Positions 31,972 to 41,051 are shown, numbered from the stretch's first letter. The stretch is DNA of 64,000 nt from QKTW01 sp052161885 (GCA_052161885.1 CP197396.1:930001-994000), one strand, 5' to 3'. Translations and numbers: made by a program. Notes: generated by a model from the sequence alone, not told the origin.

Positions 31972-32135
31972 TGCAAAGGCAGGTCTTCTGACTCGCTTCC
32001 CTTCTGCGGCCTTCCCGTATAAAACAGTGGCAATGAAGATACAGATGGTTGTATGAAGCTTACAGCATCGGGTAATGTCCGGGATTTTCACCCGGTTCCC
32101 TTTTCATTCCTTACTCTATTCAGGAAACCTTAGCT
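31972..32135 (-). ncRNA. cobalamin riboswitch
   Basis: On the minus strand the RNA shows the conserved cobalamin elements in order: AAAGGGAACCGGGTGAAAAT, CCCGG, GATGCTGTAA, GCCACTG, and the B12 box AGTCAGAAGACCTGCC. It lies about 130 bases upstream of the DUF4465 start and just downstream of a TACATTTG promoter. It should shut down the four-gene B12 operon when adenosylcobalamin or a related corrinoid is bound. The expression platform is not clear, but sequestration or termination in the 31845-31970 leader is likely. Confidence 0.95.
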
Positions 32136-32139
32136 GGCG

Positions 32140-32147
32140 CAAATGTA
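32140..32147 (-). promoter_or_regulatory. -7 promoter element of the B12 operon
   Basis: On the minus strand TACATTTG fits TAnnTTTG and lies directly before the riboswitch 5' end. Confidence 0.7.
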
Positions 32148-32310
32148 GTTTGTGGATGATGAATTACCAAATTGTAAATAATGGATAATTGAAAATGAAT
32201 GATTGACAATTTTTCCTGCAGTTGTTATTATTGTAATGCTGCCCCGGACGGTATTGCCGAACATTCTGCGGAGCAAAGTATTTGTGATGGCAGGCAAGCA
32301 GGACCATAAA

Positions 32311-32341
32311 TAACAAAAGCTGCCTCAGAGAAGCAGCTTTC
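32311..32341 (-). terminator. rho-independent terminator of the DPP4-redoxin operon
   Basis: On the minus strand AAAGCTGC pairs with GCAGCTTT around TTCTCTGAG and is followed by TTGTTATTT. The remaining bases 32150-32310 hold no gene; GAACATTCTGCGGAGC there recalls the tail of the 125-bp repeat. Confidence 0.75.
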
Positions 32342-32377
32342 TATTTTCTGTTTGATATAAACGTCTGATGTTCTGTA

Positions 32378-33022
32378 TTAGCTTCCCTGTTTGATGGAGC
32401 AGCCGACAGAGCGCGTTGTGTTCGGGTTGATCGCTTTACCGGCAACCATGTTATCAATGGCACTTTTCAGGTACATTTTGGTTGATTTTCCCGGATCGGC
32501 AGGATTATCTTCCATGGCACCTTTATAAACAAGTGTTCCTTCCTGGTTAAAGAGGTATACTTCCGGAGTACGGGATGCGCCGAATGTTTTTACCAGTTTG
32601 CCTTCATCCAGCAGGTAAGGTACGGTATAACCCTGTTTCAGCGCATAGTTGATCATGGCTTCAAATGAGTCGTCACCTGTGCGCTGCGCTGTATTTGAGT
32701 TAACGATCACCATACCTATTCCGTTTTTCTGTGCATATTCCATCACTTCTTTGGTACGGGCCTGGCTTTTGATCACAAACGGACATGTATTGCAGGAAAA
32801 CATTACGATAAGTCCCTTTTTAGTCACCTGGTTTTGCAATGTATAGTGCTTGCGGTCTGTGGCAATAAAGTCCATGTCGGCAGCAGGAATGTGTGAACCT
32901 ATCGGGAGGCTTACAGCAGATGCAGCCTGTTGCGGTGCGCCTTGCTGTTGTGCATAAACAGAAACAGAACCGCAGCTCATAAGCAGGGCGGCGGCCAGGA
33001 GGATCTTTTTCATTGTTTTCAT
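32378..33022 (-). CDS. secreted redoxin (thioredoxin-like) protein
   Basis: A 214-residue exported AhpC/TSA-type protein with a signal peptide (MKKILLAAALLMSCGSVSVY). The thioredoxin fold shows GLIVMFSCNTCPFVIKSQAR with a Cys-x-x-Cys motif, then GMVIVNSNTAQRTGDDSFEA, and TFGASRTPEVYLFNQEGTLV with the cis-Pro. Peroxidase or thiol-reductase activity in the periplasm is likely. It is the last gene of the operon after a cytochrome c/Cu monooxygenase-like gene. Start choice is between 33022 and 33013; the longer frame at 33070 reaches back to three bases from the previous stop. Confidence 0.85.
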   Translation of the reverse strand: MKTMKKILLAAALLMSCGSVSVYAQQQGAPQQAASAVSLPIGSHIPAADMDFIATDRKHYTLQNQVTKKGLIVMFSCNTCPFVIKSQARTKEVMEYAQKNGIGMVIVNSNTAQRTGDDSFEAMINYALKQGYTVPYLLDEGKLVKTFGASRTPEVYLFNQEGTLVYKGAMEDNPADPGKSTKMYLKSAIDNMVAGKAINPNTTRSVGCSIKQGS

Positions 33023-33072
33023 CTTTTGCTTAAAGTTAGTGTTTTTGTGCTTCGGAAATTTCAACCTCATTT

Positions 33073-34452
33073 TTACTTTGTTTCCAGGCTTATGTTCTCA
33101 TCGCCTTCTTTATAGGGCAGATAACTGATTATAAACTGGAACATTTCGTCTGTTGCCTTCATACTGCCGTTGCGGTCGCGTACCAGCTGCGGCGGATTGA
33201 AGGGGTTGAACGGATTGGCGGCAGTGTTGTCGTAAACGCCTTCTGCCACAATCGTTGAACCGGCCGGTATTTTCACCATTTTTTTAAATGTATAAAAATA
33301 CTGCCAGCTGAAATCCCATCGCGGTATTGATATAAGACGGATAGTATCGCCGCCTGGTTTAAGTGCATATGCTTTAAAACTTTTGCCCAAAAGGTGCATG
33401 TGCGGATTTATGGTAACTATTGATATGTCCTGCGGAACCACATATCGGCTGTATACTTTTTTTACTGTATTGGGCTGTATGATAAGGTCTGGTTCTACGG
33501 GAGATACTCCAAGTGTGCCCAGCTGGAATTCCTGCATAGGCCTGTCCGGCGGTACTTTTGAGAAAAATATATTTATGTAAGAACTGTCCGTTACGTCTTT
33601 TTTACTGAAGCCATAGTGCAGATCGTTCAGCAGAAATGCTCCTTTCCGTGGTAGTTTGTACCCTCCTATTCCCGCAGGATATTTCAGTGAAAAAACACCG
33701 GGCAGATAGTTTACCACAGATTTCTGCAACACCGGGTAAGAGCCATCATCATTGGGTAATCCCAGCCGTTCATAAGCCTGACGTATCGTGCTGTCTTCCA
33801 CCATATCCACGGTCCGCAGACCGGCCATTACATCTTTCTTTTTGTCGAAATCGTATTTCACCATATCGCCGTTTACATGATGCACTACATTCTGCGGGCC
33901 TGCCACAAATTCTATAACGCTGGCAAATGTATCTGCCGGCAGCTCAAATGGTACTTTTACAAGCAGAAAGTGATCACTGCTGTTGGCTTTAAGCATGTAT
34001 GGCTGTACCGGCAGGCGCAGATCCGGTGTGCCGATCATTGAACCTGCAGGATATTGTGGTAATGAAGGTAATTTATCAGCCGGGCCCTCTGCACTACCCT
34101 GTTCTATCCACTTTCCAATAAGCTTTATGTCATAGTCACTGAGCACACGCTGACCGATAAACTCTGTATAATGCGGATCGGCAGGCCATGGCGGCATCAG
34201 GCGTTCCTTGGTGACATAGGCTATTTTTCCGGCGTTGTTTTTGGCGTCATTATAAGTTACAAGACTGAAATGGCCGTTCCCGCCAGGACGATGACAGACG
34301 GTGCAGTTCTGGTACAGCAACGGTGCAATATGTTCTGTAAAAGTCACTTTTTCAGGAACCTGCTGCTCCCTGGAGCCACCGGTATTGCAGGCCTGGATAA
34401 GTAGTGCAGCACATACTATCAGCAGGCTACTGATCTTTCTGTTTTGCCTCAT
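33073..34452 (-). CDS. cytochrome c / Cu type II monooxygenase-like lipoprotein
   Basis: A 459-residue lipoprotein (lipobox LLIQACNTG). A heme-binding CTVCH lies near residue 50 (LLYQNCTVCHRPGGNGHFSL), with LMPPWPADPHYTEF as a typical cytochrome c distal segment. The rest resembles copper type II ascorbate-dependent monooxygenases: VVHHVNGDMVKYDF and INPHMHLLGKSFKAYALK provide the paired His ligands. Its activity is unknown. The 5' end overlaps the YihY gene by 26 bases and the redoxin gene follows, consistent with fused redoxin/cytochrome/monooxygenase proteins known from other bacteria. Confidence 0.82.
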   Translation of the reverse strand: MRQNRKISSLLIVCAALLIQACNTGGSREQQVPEKVTFTEHIAPLLYQNCTVCHRPGGNGHFSLVTYNDAKNNAGKIAYVTKERLMPPWPADPHYTEFIGQRVLSDYDIKLIGKWIEQGSAEGPADKLPSLPQYPAGSMIGTPDLRLPVQPYMLKANSSDHFLLVKVPFELPADTFASVIEFVAGPQNVVHHVNGDMVKYDFDKKKDVMAGLRTVDMVEDSTIRQAYERLGLPNDDGSYPVLQKSVVNYLPGVFSLKYPAGIGGYKLPRKGAFLLNDLHYGFSKKDVTDSSYINIFFSKVPPDRPMQEFQLGTLGVSPVEPDLIIQPNTVKKVYSRYVVPQDISIVTINPHMHLLGKSFKAYALKPGGDTIRLISIPRWDFSWQYFYTFKKMVKIPAGSTIVAEGVYDNTAANPFNPFNPPQLVRDRNGSMKATDEMFQFIISYLPYKEGDENISLETK

Positions 34453-35368
34453 TTTCGGTGCGAGAGATTTTACCCAGCAATATACTTACATTCAGTTCGT
34501 ACCCAAGTATGATAACGAGTGTATTAAGCCATACCCAAACCATAAAAGCGATCAGCGAACCGATGGAGCCGTATACTTTGTTGTAATTGATAATATTATT
34601 GACCAGGAAGAAAAAAACTGTAGTAGTAAGTACGGAAAGTATCGTAGCCATTACGGAGCCTGCCGATACAAACTTTACTTTATGTGACAATGACGGGCCG
34701 TAACGATATACGATGGATACAGCCAGGAATATGATCAGTATAAAAATGAGCAGGCTCAGGAGCTTTACGGCGATAATGCTTCCGAAGATCTTCAGTACAT
34801 AGGCATTCAGCGTTTCTGTCTGCACAATGAGTATGGCCAGTGTGGTAATAGCCACGCAGATGAGCATAAAAGTAAGTTTGATGGCCGTCCAGCGCCGTTT
34901 AAGGCCCGAACGTTTTTTGTACAATGCCAGGCTGCGGTCGAAGGTGCGCATCAGGCCCATCATACCATTTGAGGAGAAGAATACGGTAAGCAGGATACCG
35001 AACGACAGGAAATCGCGGTGCTGCGTATTCATAAAATCCACTACTACTGCGCTGATATTATCATAAATGCGCTGGTTTGGCGTTACCAGGTGCAGCGTGT
35101 CCAGTATGGTTTCCTGTACATCGCGCAACGGCAGATACGGCACCAGCGAAAACAGGAACAGCATGGTGGGCGGTATCGCCATGATGAAATTGTACGTTAC
35201 AGCTGCCACACGTATGTTCAGGTTGGTATCGCGCATTTCTTTCCTGAAGAACTTGCCGACCTGGTACAAGGAAAAACCTTCGAAACCGGGCAGAAATATT
35301 TTATCGGCTATACGATAAAGAAACCGCATAGGCGCAGAAAGAAATATAAATCGTTCCAGTTTCGTCAT
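34427..35368 (-). CDS. YihY/BrkB family inner-membrane protein
   Basis: A 313-residue polytopic protein of the YihY (formerly RNase BN) family. Signatures are AVTYNFIMAIPPTMLFLFSL, DFLSFGILLTVFFSSNGMMG and the late SIVYRYGPSLSHKVKFVSAG plus FMVWVWLNTLVIILGYELNV. About six transmembrane helices are present. Function is not established (envelope homeostasis or transport has been suggested for relatives). It is 17 bases downstream of the DPP4 gene and overlaps the next gene. Confidence 0.92.
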   Translation of the reverse strand: MTKLERFIFLSAPMRFLYRIADKIFLPGFEGFSLYQVGKFFRKEMRDTNLNIRVAAVTYNFIMAIPPTMLFLFSLVPYLPLRDVQETILDTLHLVTPNQRIYDNISAVVVDFMNTQHRDFLSFGILLTVFFSSNGMMGLMRTFDRSLALYKKRSGLKRRWTAIKLTFMLICVAITTLAILIVQTETLNAYVLKIFGSIIAVKLLSLLIFILIIFLAVSIVYRYGPSLSHKVKFVSAGSVMATILSVLTTTVFFFLVNNIINYNKVYGSIGSLIAFMVWVWLNTLVIILGYELNVSILLGKISRTENEAKQKDQ

Positions 35369-35385
35369 GAAGGGCGGAAAAGTGA

Positions 35386-37563
35386 TTACAGGTTCTGAAG
35401 TATAAACTCAGTCATACGACGATACAGGTGCAGTCTCGTATTACCACCTGAAATGCCATGTGCTTTGTTCGGATAGTATTCGCTGTCGTAGTCTTTGTTG
35501 TTTTTGATCATAGCATCGACCATCATTACAGAGTTCTGGAAGTGCACATTATCATCACCGGTACCATGTATCAGCAGGAATTTCCCTTTCAGGCCACCCA
35601 CCATTTTCTCTGGTGCGTTTTCATCATAGCCAGCCTGGTTTTCCTGTGGACGGCGCATATAGCGTTCTGTGTAAATATTGTCGTAAAAACGCCAATTGGT
35701 AACAGGTGCTACTGCAATGGCCATTTTAAATACATCGTTGCCTTTCATGATGCAGGTGCTGCTCATAAAGCCTCCGAAACTCCAGCCCCAGATGCCTATA
35801 CGTGATTTGTCCACATATGGCAGGGTGCCCAGGTAACGTGCAGCAGCAATCTGATCGTTGCTTTCGTATTTACCCAGTTGCAGGTAAGTTTTCTTACGGA
35901 ATGCCTCACCGCGGAAACCTGTACCTGTGCCATCTGCACAAATAACTATATAGCCTTTCTCCGCCAGCATCTGGTGCCAGAAAAAATCTGAAACAGGGAA
36001 TTTATCGGCCACCTGCTGTGAGCCCGGCCCGCTGTACTGGAACATAAGTACAGGATATTTTCGGGTGCTGTCGAAGCCGGGAGGTGTGATCATCCATGCA
36101 TTGAGCTGCGTGCCGCTGTCGCCGGTTACATGTATCAGTTTTATATTGCCCAATGCATAATCCTGCATCGTGGCTTTCAGATCTTTGTTGTCTTCCAGTG
36201 TACGCACTTTTTTACCGGACGCATCGATAAGGCTGTATACCGGCGGTGCATTCAGGGCAGAATATTTGTCGAGGAAATATTTATTACCACGGCAGGCTGT
36301 GATGCTGTGCGTACCCGGCTCATTGGTGATACATTTCTTATTTTCACCGTTCCAGTCTACCGAATACAGTTTACGCTCCATTGGCGATGCTTCTGCCGCA
36401 GTATAATACACCAGTTTTTTCTGGTTGTCTACGCCAATGAGCGTTTCTATATCATAAAGGCCGTCTGTAAGTGATGTAAGCTTCGAGGTTTTCCAGTCCC
36501 AGCGGTACAGGTGGTTGTAGCCGCTCTGCTCGCTTTCAAAGATAAAAGATGTATTGTCCGGGAGGAACTCTATGTTGTCGTTTATTTCAATATAGCTGGC
36601 GTTATTTTCTACATAGATCAGTGAAGAACTGCCGGTGCCGGCTTCTGCAAGTAACAGCTCCAGCTTGTTCTGCAGGCGGTTCATGCGGTATATGCACAGC
36701 TTGTCATTTTCATTGGTCCATTTGATACGGGGTATGTACTGGTCGGTTTCTGTACCTATATCAGCTTTGGTGCTCTGCTGTTTTTTCAGATCGTAGATTT
36801 TTATTTCCACAACAGAGTTGGGCTCGCCTGCTTTGGGGTATTTGTACTGGTATGGTGTCGGATAAAGGCTGTCGTAAACCGTCATGGTATACTGCGGCAC
36901 CTGACTTTCATCAAAACGGTAGTAAGCAATAGCGCTGCCGTTGCCATTCCATTCGTAAGCCTGTGTAAATTCAAATTCTTCTTCGTATACCCAGTCACAA
37001 TTACCGTTAATGATTTTATTGCGTTCGCCGTCCGTAGTTATCGTAACAGTCTGTCCCGTATTAAGATCGCGGTAGTACAGGTTGTTGTTTTTTACAAAAG
37101 CTACTTTGCTGCCATCGGGAGAGAAAGACGCGTGCAGTACTTTTTCATTATCCAGCAACTGAACCTGGCCGGAACGAATGTCGAAAACATATACTTTATG
37201 CAACACGGAGCGGCGGTATATATTCTGACTTTCTGTGAGGAGCAGCATTTTTTTCTCGTCTTTGCTGAAGACATATTCGTCAACGGTGATTGCAGTGCCG
37301 TTGTATTTATTTTGTGCAGCGTCGAAAAGAGTATTCTGTTTTTTCCCGTTCTGCAGATCGTAAACGTTTATTTTCCGGGTACCACCGTCATTGTCGATCT
37401 GGGTATACCGTTTGCCATCATTCATGGCATTAAAGCCCGGCACTGATTTTATACGAAAGGTGTTATTCTTCCAGATATCTTCCAGTGTAATGGATTTTTT
37501 ACCGTTTTGTGCAATGACATTGCCACATAAGGCTACGGCAAGGAGCAGCATTAAATAACGCAT
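35386..37563 (-). CDS. dipeptidyl peptidase IV, S9 family
   Basis: A 725-residue exported serine peptidase that releases X-Pro or X-Ala dipeptides. A signal peptide (MRYLMLLLAVALCGNVIAQ) leads an eight-bladed propeller with the substrate-binding motif CDWVYEEEFEF near residue 193. The catalytic triad is in GIWGWSFGGF (Ser595), GTGDDNVHF (Asp670 or 671) and NKAHGISGG (His702). The ATG at 37563 is preferred since a TACTTTTG promoter lies at 37582-37589. It leads the four-gene transcript ending at 32378. Confidence 0.94.
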   Translation of the reverse strand: MRYLMLLLAVALCGNVIAQNGKKSITLEDIWKNNTFRIKSVPGFNAMNDGKRYTQIDNDGGTRKINVYDLQNGKKQNTLFDAAQNKYNGTAITVDEYVFSKDEKKMLLLTESQNIYRRSVLHKVYVFDIRSGQVQLLDNEKVLHASFSPDGSKVAFVKNNNLYYRDLNTGQTVTITTDGERNKIINGNCDWVYEEEFEFTQAYEWNGNGSAIAYYRFDESQVPQYTMTVYDSLYPTPYQYKYPKAGEPNSVVEIKIYDLKKQQSTKADIGTETDQYIPRIKWTNENDKLCIYRMNRLQNKLELLLAEAGTGSSSLIYVENNASYIEINDNIEFLPDNTSFIFESEQSGYNHLYRWDWKTSKLTSLTDGLYDIETLIGVDNQKKLVYYTAAEASPMERKLYSVDWNGENKKCITNEPGTHSITACRGNKYFLDKYSALNAPPVYSLIDASGKKVRTLEDNKDLKATMQDYALGNIKLIHVTGDSGTQLNAWMITPPGFDSTRKYPVLMFQYSGPGSQQVADKFPVSDFFWHQMLAEKGYIVICADGTGTGFRGEAFRKKTYLQLGKYESNDQIAAARYLGTLPYVDKSRIGIWGWSFGGFMSSTCIMKGNDVFKMAIAVAPVTNWRFYDNIYTERYMRRPQENQAGYDENAPEKMVGGLKGKFLLIHGTGDDNVHFQNSVMMVDAMIKNNKDYDSEYYPNKAHGISGGNTRLHLYRRMTEFILQNL

Positions 37564-37581
37564 ACGCAATAATAATAGCGT

Positions 37582-37589
37582 CAAAAGTA
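37582..37589 (-). promoter_or_regulatory. -7 promoter element of the DPP4 operon
   Basis: On the minus strand TACTTTTG fits TAnnTTTG and ends 18 bases before the ATG at 37563. Confidence 0.6.
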
Positions 37590-37631
37590 ATGCTCAGGCA
37601 GCATAGCGTGAAATCTGAAAGGGGGATTTTT

Positions 37632-37826
37632 TAATCAGCAGATGTGAAAATGTGGTATTTAGCCGATGGATGTGCTAATGAGGTAATATGCTTATGTGCC
37701 GATATATGCAATTGAATTAGCAAATGTGAAAATTCGATAATTAGCCAGTGGCCCGTATTAACCCATATTTTAGTTTGGTTAATGTCTGTGTTACATAAGC
37801 AACATCAGCACATTCGCCAATTAAAA
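37632..37826. repeat. family-A repeats between DPP4 and clpS
   Basis: The gene-free 37590-37820 stretch is largely family-A vocabulary: AATCAGCAGATGTGAAAATG, GATGTGCTAATGAGG, TAATATGCTTATGTGC, AATTAGCAAATGTGAAAATT. A second patch at 37800-37826 contains the clpS stop (TAATTGGCGAATGTGCTGAT on the minus strand). Confidence 0.7.
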
Positions 37827-38132
37827 GTCGATAGTTGCCTGGATGCCGCGGTCTATAAGTGCTTCAGCTTTGGGGCGCAGTATTTCAAAGCTGCCTTTTT
37901 TAACGCCGTATTTGCCGCTGTGATGAATGATCATAGCGCATTGCTCTGCCTGCTCCGGTGAATGTTCGCAGACATCTATCAGGGATTCTATCACCCAGTC
38001 GAAGGTATTTACATCGTCATTCCAGACAATGAGGCTATGGAGTTCGTCTTCCAGTACGGCGAGGTCTGCATCTTCCTGCTCCTGCCATTTAATGCCTGAT
38101 AAAAGTTCCTGTGTGGCGCTCATCTCTTCCAT
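37821..38132 (-). CDS. clpS: ATP-dependent Clp protease adaptor ClpS
   Basis: A 103-residue cytoplasmic N-recognin adaptor that delivers N-degron substrates to ClpA or ClpC. The core is HSLIVWNDDVNTFDWVIESL, IDVCEHSPEQAEQCAMIIHH and GKYGVKKGSFEILRPKAEAL, which contain the conserved Asn-Asp and the C-terminal basic/hydrophobic segment. A TAATTTTG promoter lies nine bases upstream of the first ATG; MSATQ at 38123 is an alternative start. The TAA stop opens a family-A repeat. Divergent from the methyltransferase gene. Confidence 0.93.
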   Translation of the reverse strand: MEEMSATQELLSGIKWQEQEDADLAVLEDELHSLIVWNDDVNTFDWVIESLIDVCEHSPEQAEQCAMIIHHSGKYGVKKGSFEILRPKAEALIDRGIQATIDF

Positions 38133-38140
38133 AATTTCTG

Positions 38141-38148
38141 CAAAATTA
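38141..38148 (-). promoter_or_regulatory. -7 promoter element of clpS
   Basis: On the minus strand TAATTTTG fits TAnnTTTG; it is eight bases from the first clpS ATG. Confidence 0.6.
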
Positions 38149-38200
38149 CTGAAGACTGGTTAAAACATAAAAATGTTTCGTGTACTTGGCCTGTATGAAA

Positions 38201-38208
38201 TATTTTTG
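38201..38208 (+). promoter_or_regulatory. -7 promoter element of the SpoU methyltransferase gene
   Basis: TATTTTTG fits TAnnTTTG and lies 31 bases before the ATG at 38240. Confidence 0.55.
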
Positions 38209-38239
38209 CACCCTTAATCAGAGCCAAAACACGCACAAC

Positions 38240-38767
38240 ATGTTCATAAAGAAAACAATGGAAGAACTGGACCGTAAAACGGCTGCAGAAATGCAGCGAT
38301 CGGACAAGCACCCGGTAATCCTGATCTTTGACGATGTGCGCAGTATGCATAACGTAGGCTCTGGTTTCCGTACTGCAGATGCTTTTGCTGTGGAAGCCAT
38401 TTATCTATGTGGTTACACGCCCGTTCCGCCCCACCGGGATATACATAAAACGGCATTGGGCGCTACCGAAACTGTAACCTGGAAACATTTTGCCACTACT
38501 ACAGAAGCAGTACAGGCCGCCAGGGAGCAGGGCTATAAGATCTTCGCGATAGAACAGGCACATAACAGCATTCCGCTGCAGGATCTGAGTTGGAACGGAA
38601 CGGAAAAAACAGCACTTGTTTTTGGCAACGAAGTAACTGGTGTGCAGGATGAAGTGATGGCATTGGCTGATGGCTGTATTGAAATTCCGCAGTGGGGCGC
38701 CAAACATTCACTCAATATTTCTGTAACCGTAGGCATTGTGCTTTGGGAAATGATGAGGAATAAGTAG
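38240..38767 (+). CDS. SpoU/TrmH-family RNA 2'-O-methyltransferase
   Basis: A 175-residue single-domain knotted (SPOUT) methyltransferase that uses SAM to methylate ribose of tRNA or rRNA. Motifs are FDDVRSMHNVGSGFRTADAF (motif 1), LVFGNEVTGVQDEVMALADG (motif 2) and IPQWGAKHSLNISVTVGIVL (motif 3, SAM knot). It lacks an N-terminal substrate-binding domain, so target RNA cannot be named. The ATG at 38240 (MFIKKTMEELD) is downstream of a TATTTTTG promoter; a longer frame includes that promoter. Confidence 0.93.
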   Translation: MFIKKTMEELDRKTAAEMQRSDKHPVILIFDDVRSMHNVGSGFRTADAFAVEAIYLCGYTPVPPHRDIHKTALGATETVTWKHFATTTEAVQAAREQGYKIFAIEQAHNSIPLQDLSWNGTEKTALVFGNEVTGVQDEVMALADGCIEIPQWGAKHSLNISVTVGIVLWEMMRNK

Positions 38768-38894
38768 AAGAGCTTCTTCCGGTGACATTTCCCCTCACAC
38801 AATTGTCATATTTTATTTACCTAAAAATGACTGAATATTAATCATATAGATGATTTCATCGAGTACTTTAGCGTTGGTTATTTAAAACAACTCT

Positions 38895-40532
38895 ATGAAC
38901 AAGTACTATTCTCTTCTTTTCGCCCTGGCGGTTACATCCGTTTCTTTTTCCGTCCATGCTCAGCGCACCTACAATACTTCTGCAAGTATAGACATCAACA
39001 ATGTCAGGGCTGCCTCTCTGCTGCATGGCGATATGTGGTATGATCCCTCAAGTGCTACTCCACGGTGCGAATATCCCAAAGGCTCAGGAAAACATGTTGC
39101 CTTTGTAGGCGGAGTATGGATGGGCGGATATGATCAGCAGGGAAACCTGAAGGTGGCCGCACAGACTTACAGGCAACAGGGAAATGATTACTGGCCCGGC
39201 CCGCTTGACAACTCTGGTATTACAGACAGTACCACCGTAGACAAATGGGCCAGGATCTGGAAAATCAATAAGTCAACTATAGATTCTTTTCGTCATCTTT
39301 CCTCGCATACAGTTGCCAATACTCCGGCTGCCGTGCTGGAGTGGCCGGCAAAGGGAAACCCTTTTGCCAAAGGGAATAATGGTGTTTCTCTTATTGTAAC
39401 AACCGATATGGCCCCATTTAAAGATGTAAACAACGATGGCGTATATAATCCACAGGACGGCGACTACCCGGATATAAAAGGAGACCAGATGCTCTGGTAT
39501 GTATACAATGATGCCGCAAGCCCGCATGCTAATAGTTTATCAGACGCGATACATGCAGAGACGCATGTATCTGTATTTGCTTATAACAGAGGCGGCATAC
39601 TCGATAACGTGATCTATTACCAGTATAGCATTCAGAATAAATCCAATGCCAGCTACCCTGCATTCAGGATGGCCATGATGGCCGATATGGATCTTGGGTA
39701 TGCATTTGACGACTATATTGGCTTTGACTCTGTTCATCGTATGGGCATCATATATAATAGTTCAGGTACAGATGGTGCCGGGCAGCCCAATTCTTATGGA
39801 ACCAATATCCCCATAGCGGGCGTGAGCATGATACAATTGCCGGGGGATGGTATACACAGCCCACAGCCGGCCGGTAGTTTTACTATGTATAATAATGATA
39901 ACTCAGCGATAGGAAATCCTGCCAACGGAATGCAGTTTAATGGATATATGAGATCCATAAACAGGGCCGGTCAGCATTTTAAAAACCCGATCACTGGTGC
40001 CGACGCAAATTATATTTTTCCGGATGATCCTTCCCTTACCGGAGGCTGGTCGGAATGTGCAAGGAACGATACTCCCGGTGACCGGAGATTTGTAATTGCC
40101 AGCAATGATTTTACACTGCAGGCTGGTGCAACACAAACTGTGGTAATGGCGCTTATTGTACAGCCACAGGATACGGACAACGCATGTCCGCATACTCGTT
40201 TCACTACCATTAAAAATATGGCAGACAATGCCTGGAATGCTTATTATAACCCACCACCCTCTCTTGGTGTAAATACAATAGCAGCTGTAGAAAATATAAT
40301 TAAGCTCTACCCCAATCCTGCCGGAGATAAAGCTTACCTGGAAACAGGTGTTATTACTCCAACTAGTGAAAGTATAAAACTCTATGATGCGATGGGCCGC
40401 GTGATAGTATTGCCTTACAGCAGGCAGGGAGCAAAGATTGAATTAAACACTGCTACCCTGGCCCCTGGCATATATACGCTGCAATATTTCAATGGAGCAG
40501 TGGCAGTTTCAAGAAAGCTGGAAAAATTATAG
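38895..40532 (+). CDS. T9SS type A-sorted surface protein
   Basis: A 545-residue exported protein with a signal peptide ending at SVHAQ and a C-terminal T9SS type A domain (KLYPNPAGDKAYLETG to VSRKLEKL). The body begins YNTSASIDINNVRAASLLHG and includes a Ca-binding-like loop (KDVNNDGVYNPQDGDYPDIK) and YQYSIQNKSNASYPAFRMAM. This body is common in Chitinophagales but I cannot assign a function. It is monocistronic with a bidirectional terminator shared with ndk. Confidence 0.88.
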   Translation: MNKYYSLLFALAVTSVSFSVHAQRTYNTSASIDINNVRAASLLHGDMWYDPSSATPRCEYPKGSGKHVAFVGGVWMGGYDQQGNLKVAAQTYRQQGNDYWPGPLDNSGITDSTTVDKWARIWKINKSTIDSFRHLSSHTVANTPAAVLEWPAKGNPFAKGNNGVSLIVTTDMAPFKDVNNDGVYNPQDGDYPDIKGDQMLWYVYNDAASPHANSLSDAIHAETHVSVFAYNRGGILDNVIYYQYSIQNKSNASYPAFRMAMMADMDLGYAFDDYIGFDSVHRMGIIYNSSGTDGAGQPNSYGTNIPIAGVSMIQLPGDGIHSPQPAGSFTMYNNDNSAIGNPANGMQFNGYMRSINRAGQHFKNPITGADANYIFPDDPSLTGGWSECARNDTPGDRRFVIASNDFTLQAGATQTVVMALIVQPQDTDNACPHTRFTTIKNMADNAWNAYYNPPPSLGVNTIAAVENIIKLYPNPAGDKAYLETGVITPTSESIKLYDAMGRVIVLPYSRQGAKIELNTATLAPGIYTLQYFNGAVAVSRKLEKL

Positions 40533-40567
40533 GGCCGGTCATTTACGTTTGTACGCCTTACAAAAAA

Positions 40568-40597
40568 ACAAAGCCTGCTCCGTAAAGCAGGCTTTGT
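40568..40597. terminator. bidirectional terminator between the T9SS gene and ndk
   Basis: ACAAAGCCTGCT pairs perfectly with AGCAGGCTTTGT around CCGTAA, flanked by an A-run on the left and T-rich sequence on the right. Confidence 0.88.
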
Positions 40598-40634
40598 GAT
40601 ATATTTTATTTTCTGTAGGTCCTGTGGCGGATCA

Positions 40635-41051
40635 TTAGAATCGTTCCAGGCCGTTGAAGAAAAAATCTCCTTCTATTTTAGCGTTATCATCGCTGTCAGA
40701 ACCATGTACTGCATTCTCACCGATTGACGTAGCATATTTTTTACGGATTGTGCCTTCTTCTGCCTGCGCAGGATTGGTAGCGCCGATCAGTGTACGGAAA
40801 TCAGCAACAGCATTATCTTTTTCAAGAATAGCTGCTACGATAGGTCCGCTGCTCATAAACTGAGTCAGTTCACCGTAAAAAGGACGTTCTTTATGTACTT
40901 CATAAAATTTACCCGCCTGGTCCAGGGTTATCTGGGTGTATTTCATAGCTACAATACGGAAGCCTGCAGCATTGATCATCTGGAGGATGTTACCGATGTT
41001 ACCGGCACGTACTGCATCCGGCTTAATCATTGTAAAAGTGCGATTAGACAT
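40635..41051 (-). CDS. ndk: nucleoside diphosphate kinase
   Basis: A 138-residue enzyme that transfers phosphate from ATP to NDPs. The active-site His lies in SIGENAVHGSDSDDNAKIEG, and MIKPDAVRAGNIGNILQMIN, YGELTQFMSSGPIVAAILEK and GATNPAQAEEGTIRKKYA are the family signatures. Length is normal. A TATTTTTG promoter is present on the minus strand at 41083-41090, 31 bases before the ATG. Confidence 0.97.
   Translation of the reverse strand: MSNRTFTMIKPDAVRAGNIGNILQMINAAGFRIVAMKYTQITLDQAGKFYEVHKERPFYGELTQFMSSGPIVAAILEKDNAVADFRTLIGATNPAQAEEGTIRKKYATSIGENAVHGSDSDDNAKIEGDFFFNGLERF

Noticed and set aside
31755..32033. 92-residue minus-strand open frame upstream of the DUF4465 gene
   Set aside because: It lies within the cobalamin riboswitch and leader; the conserved RNA elements explain the sequence better than a protein.
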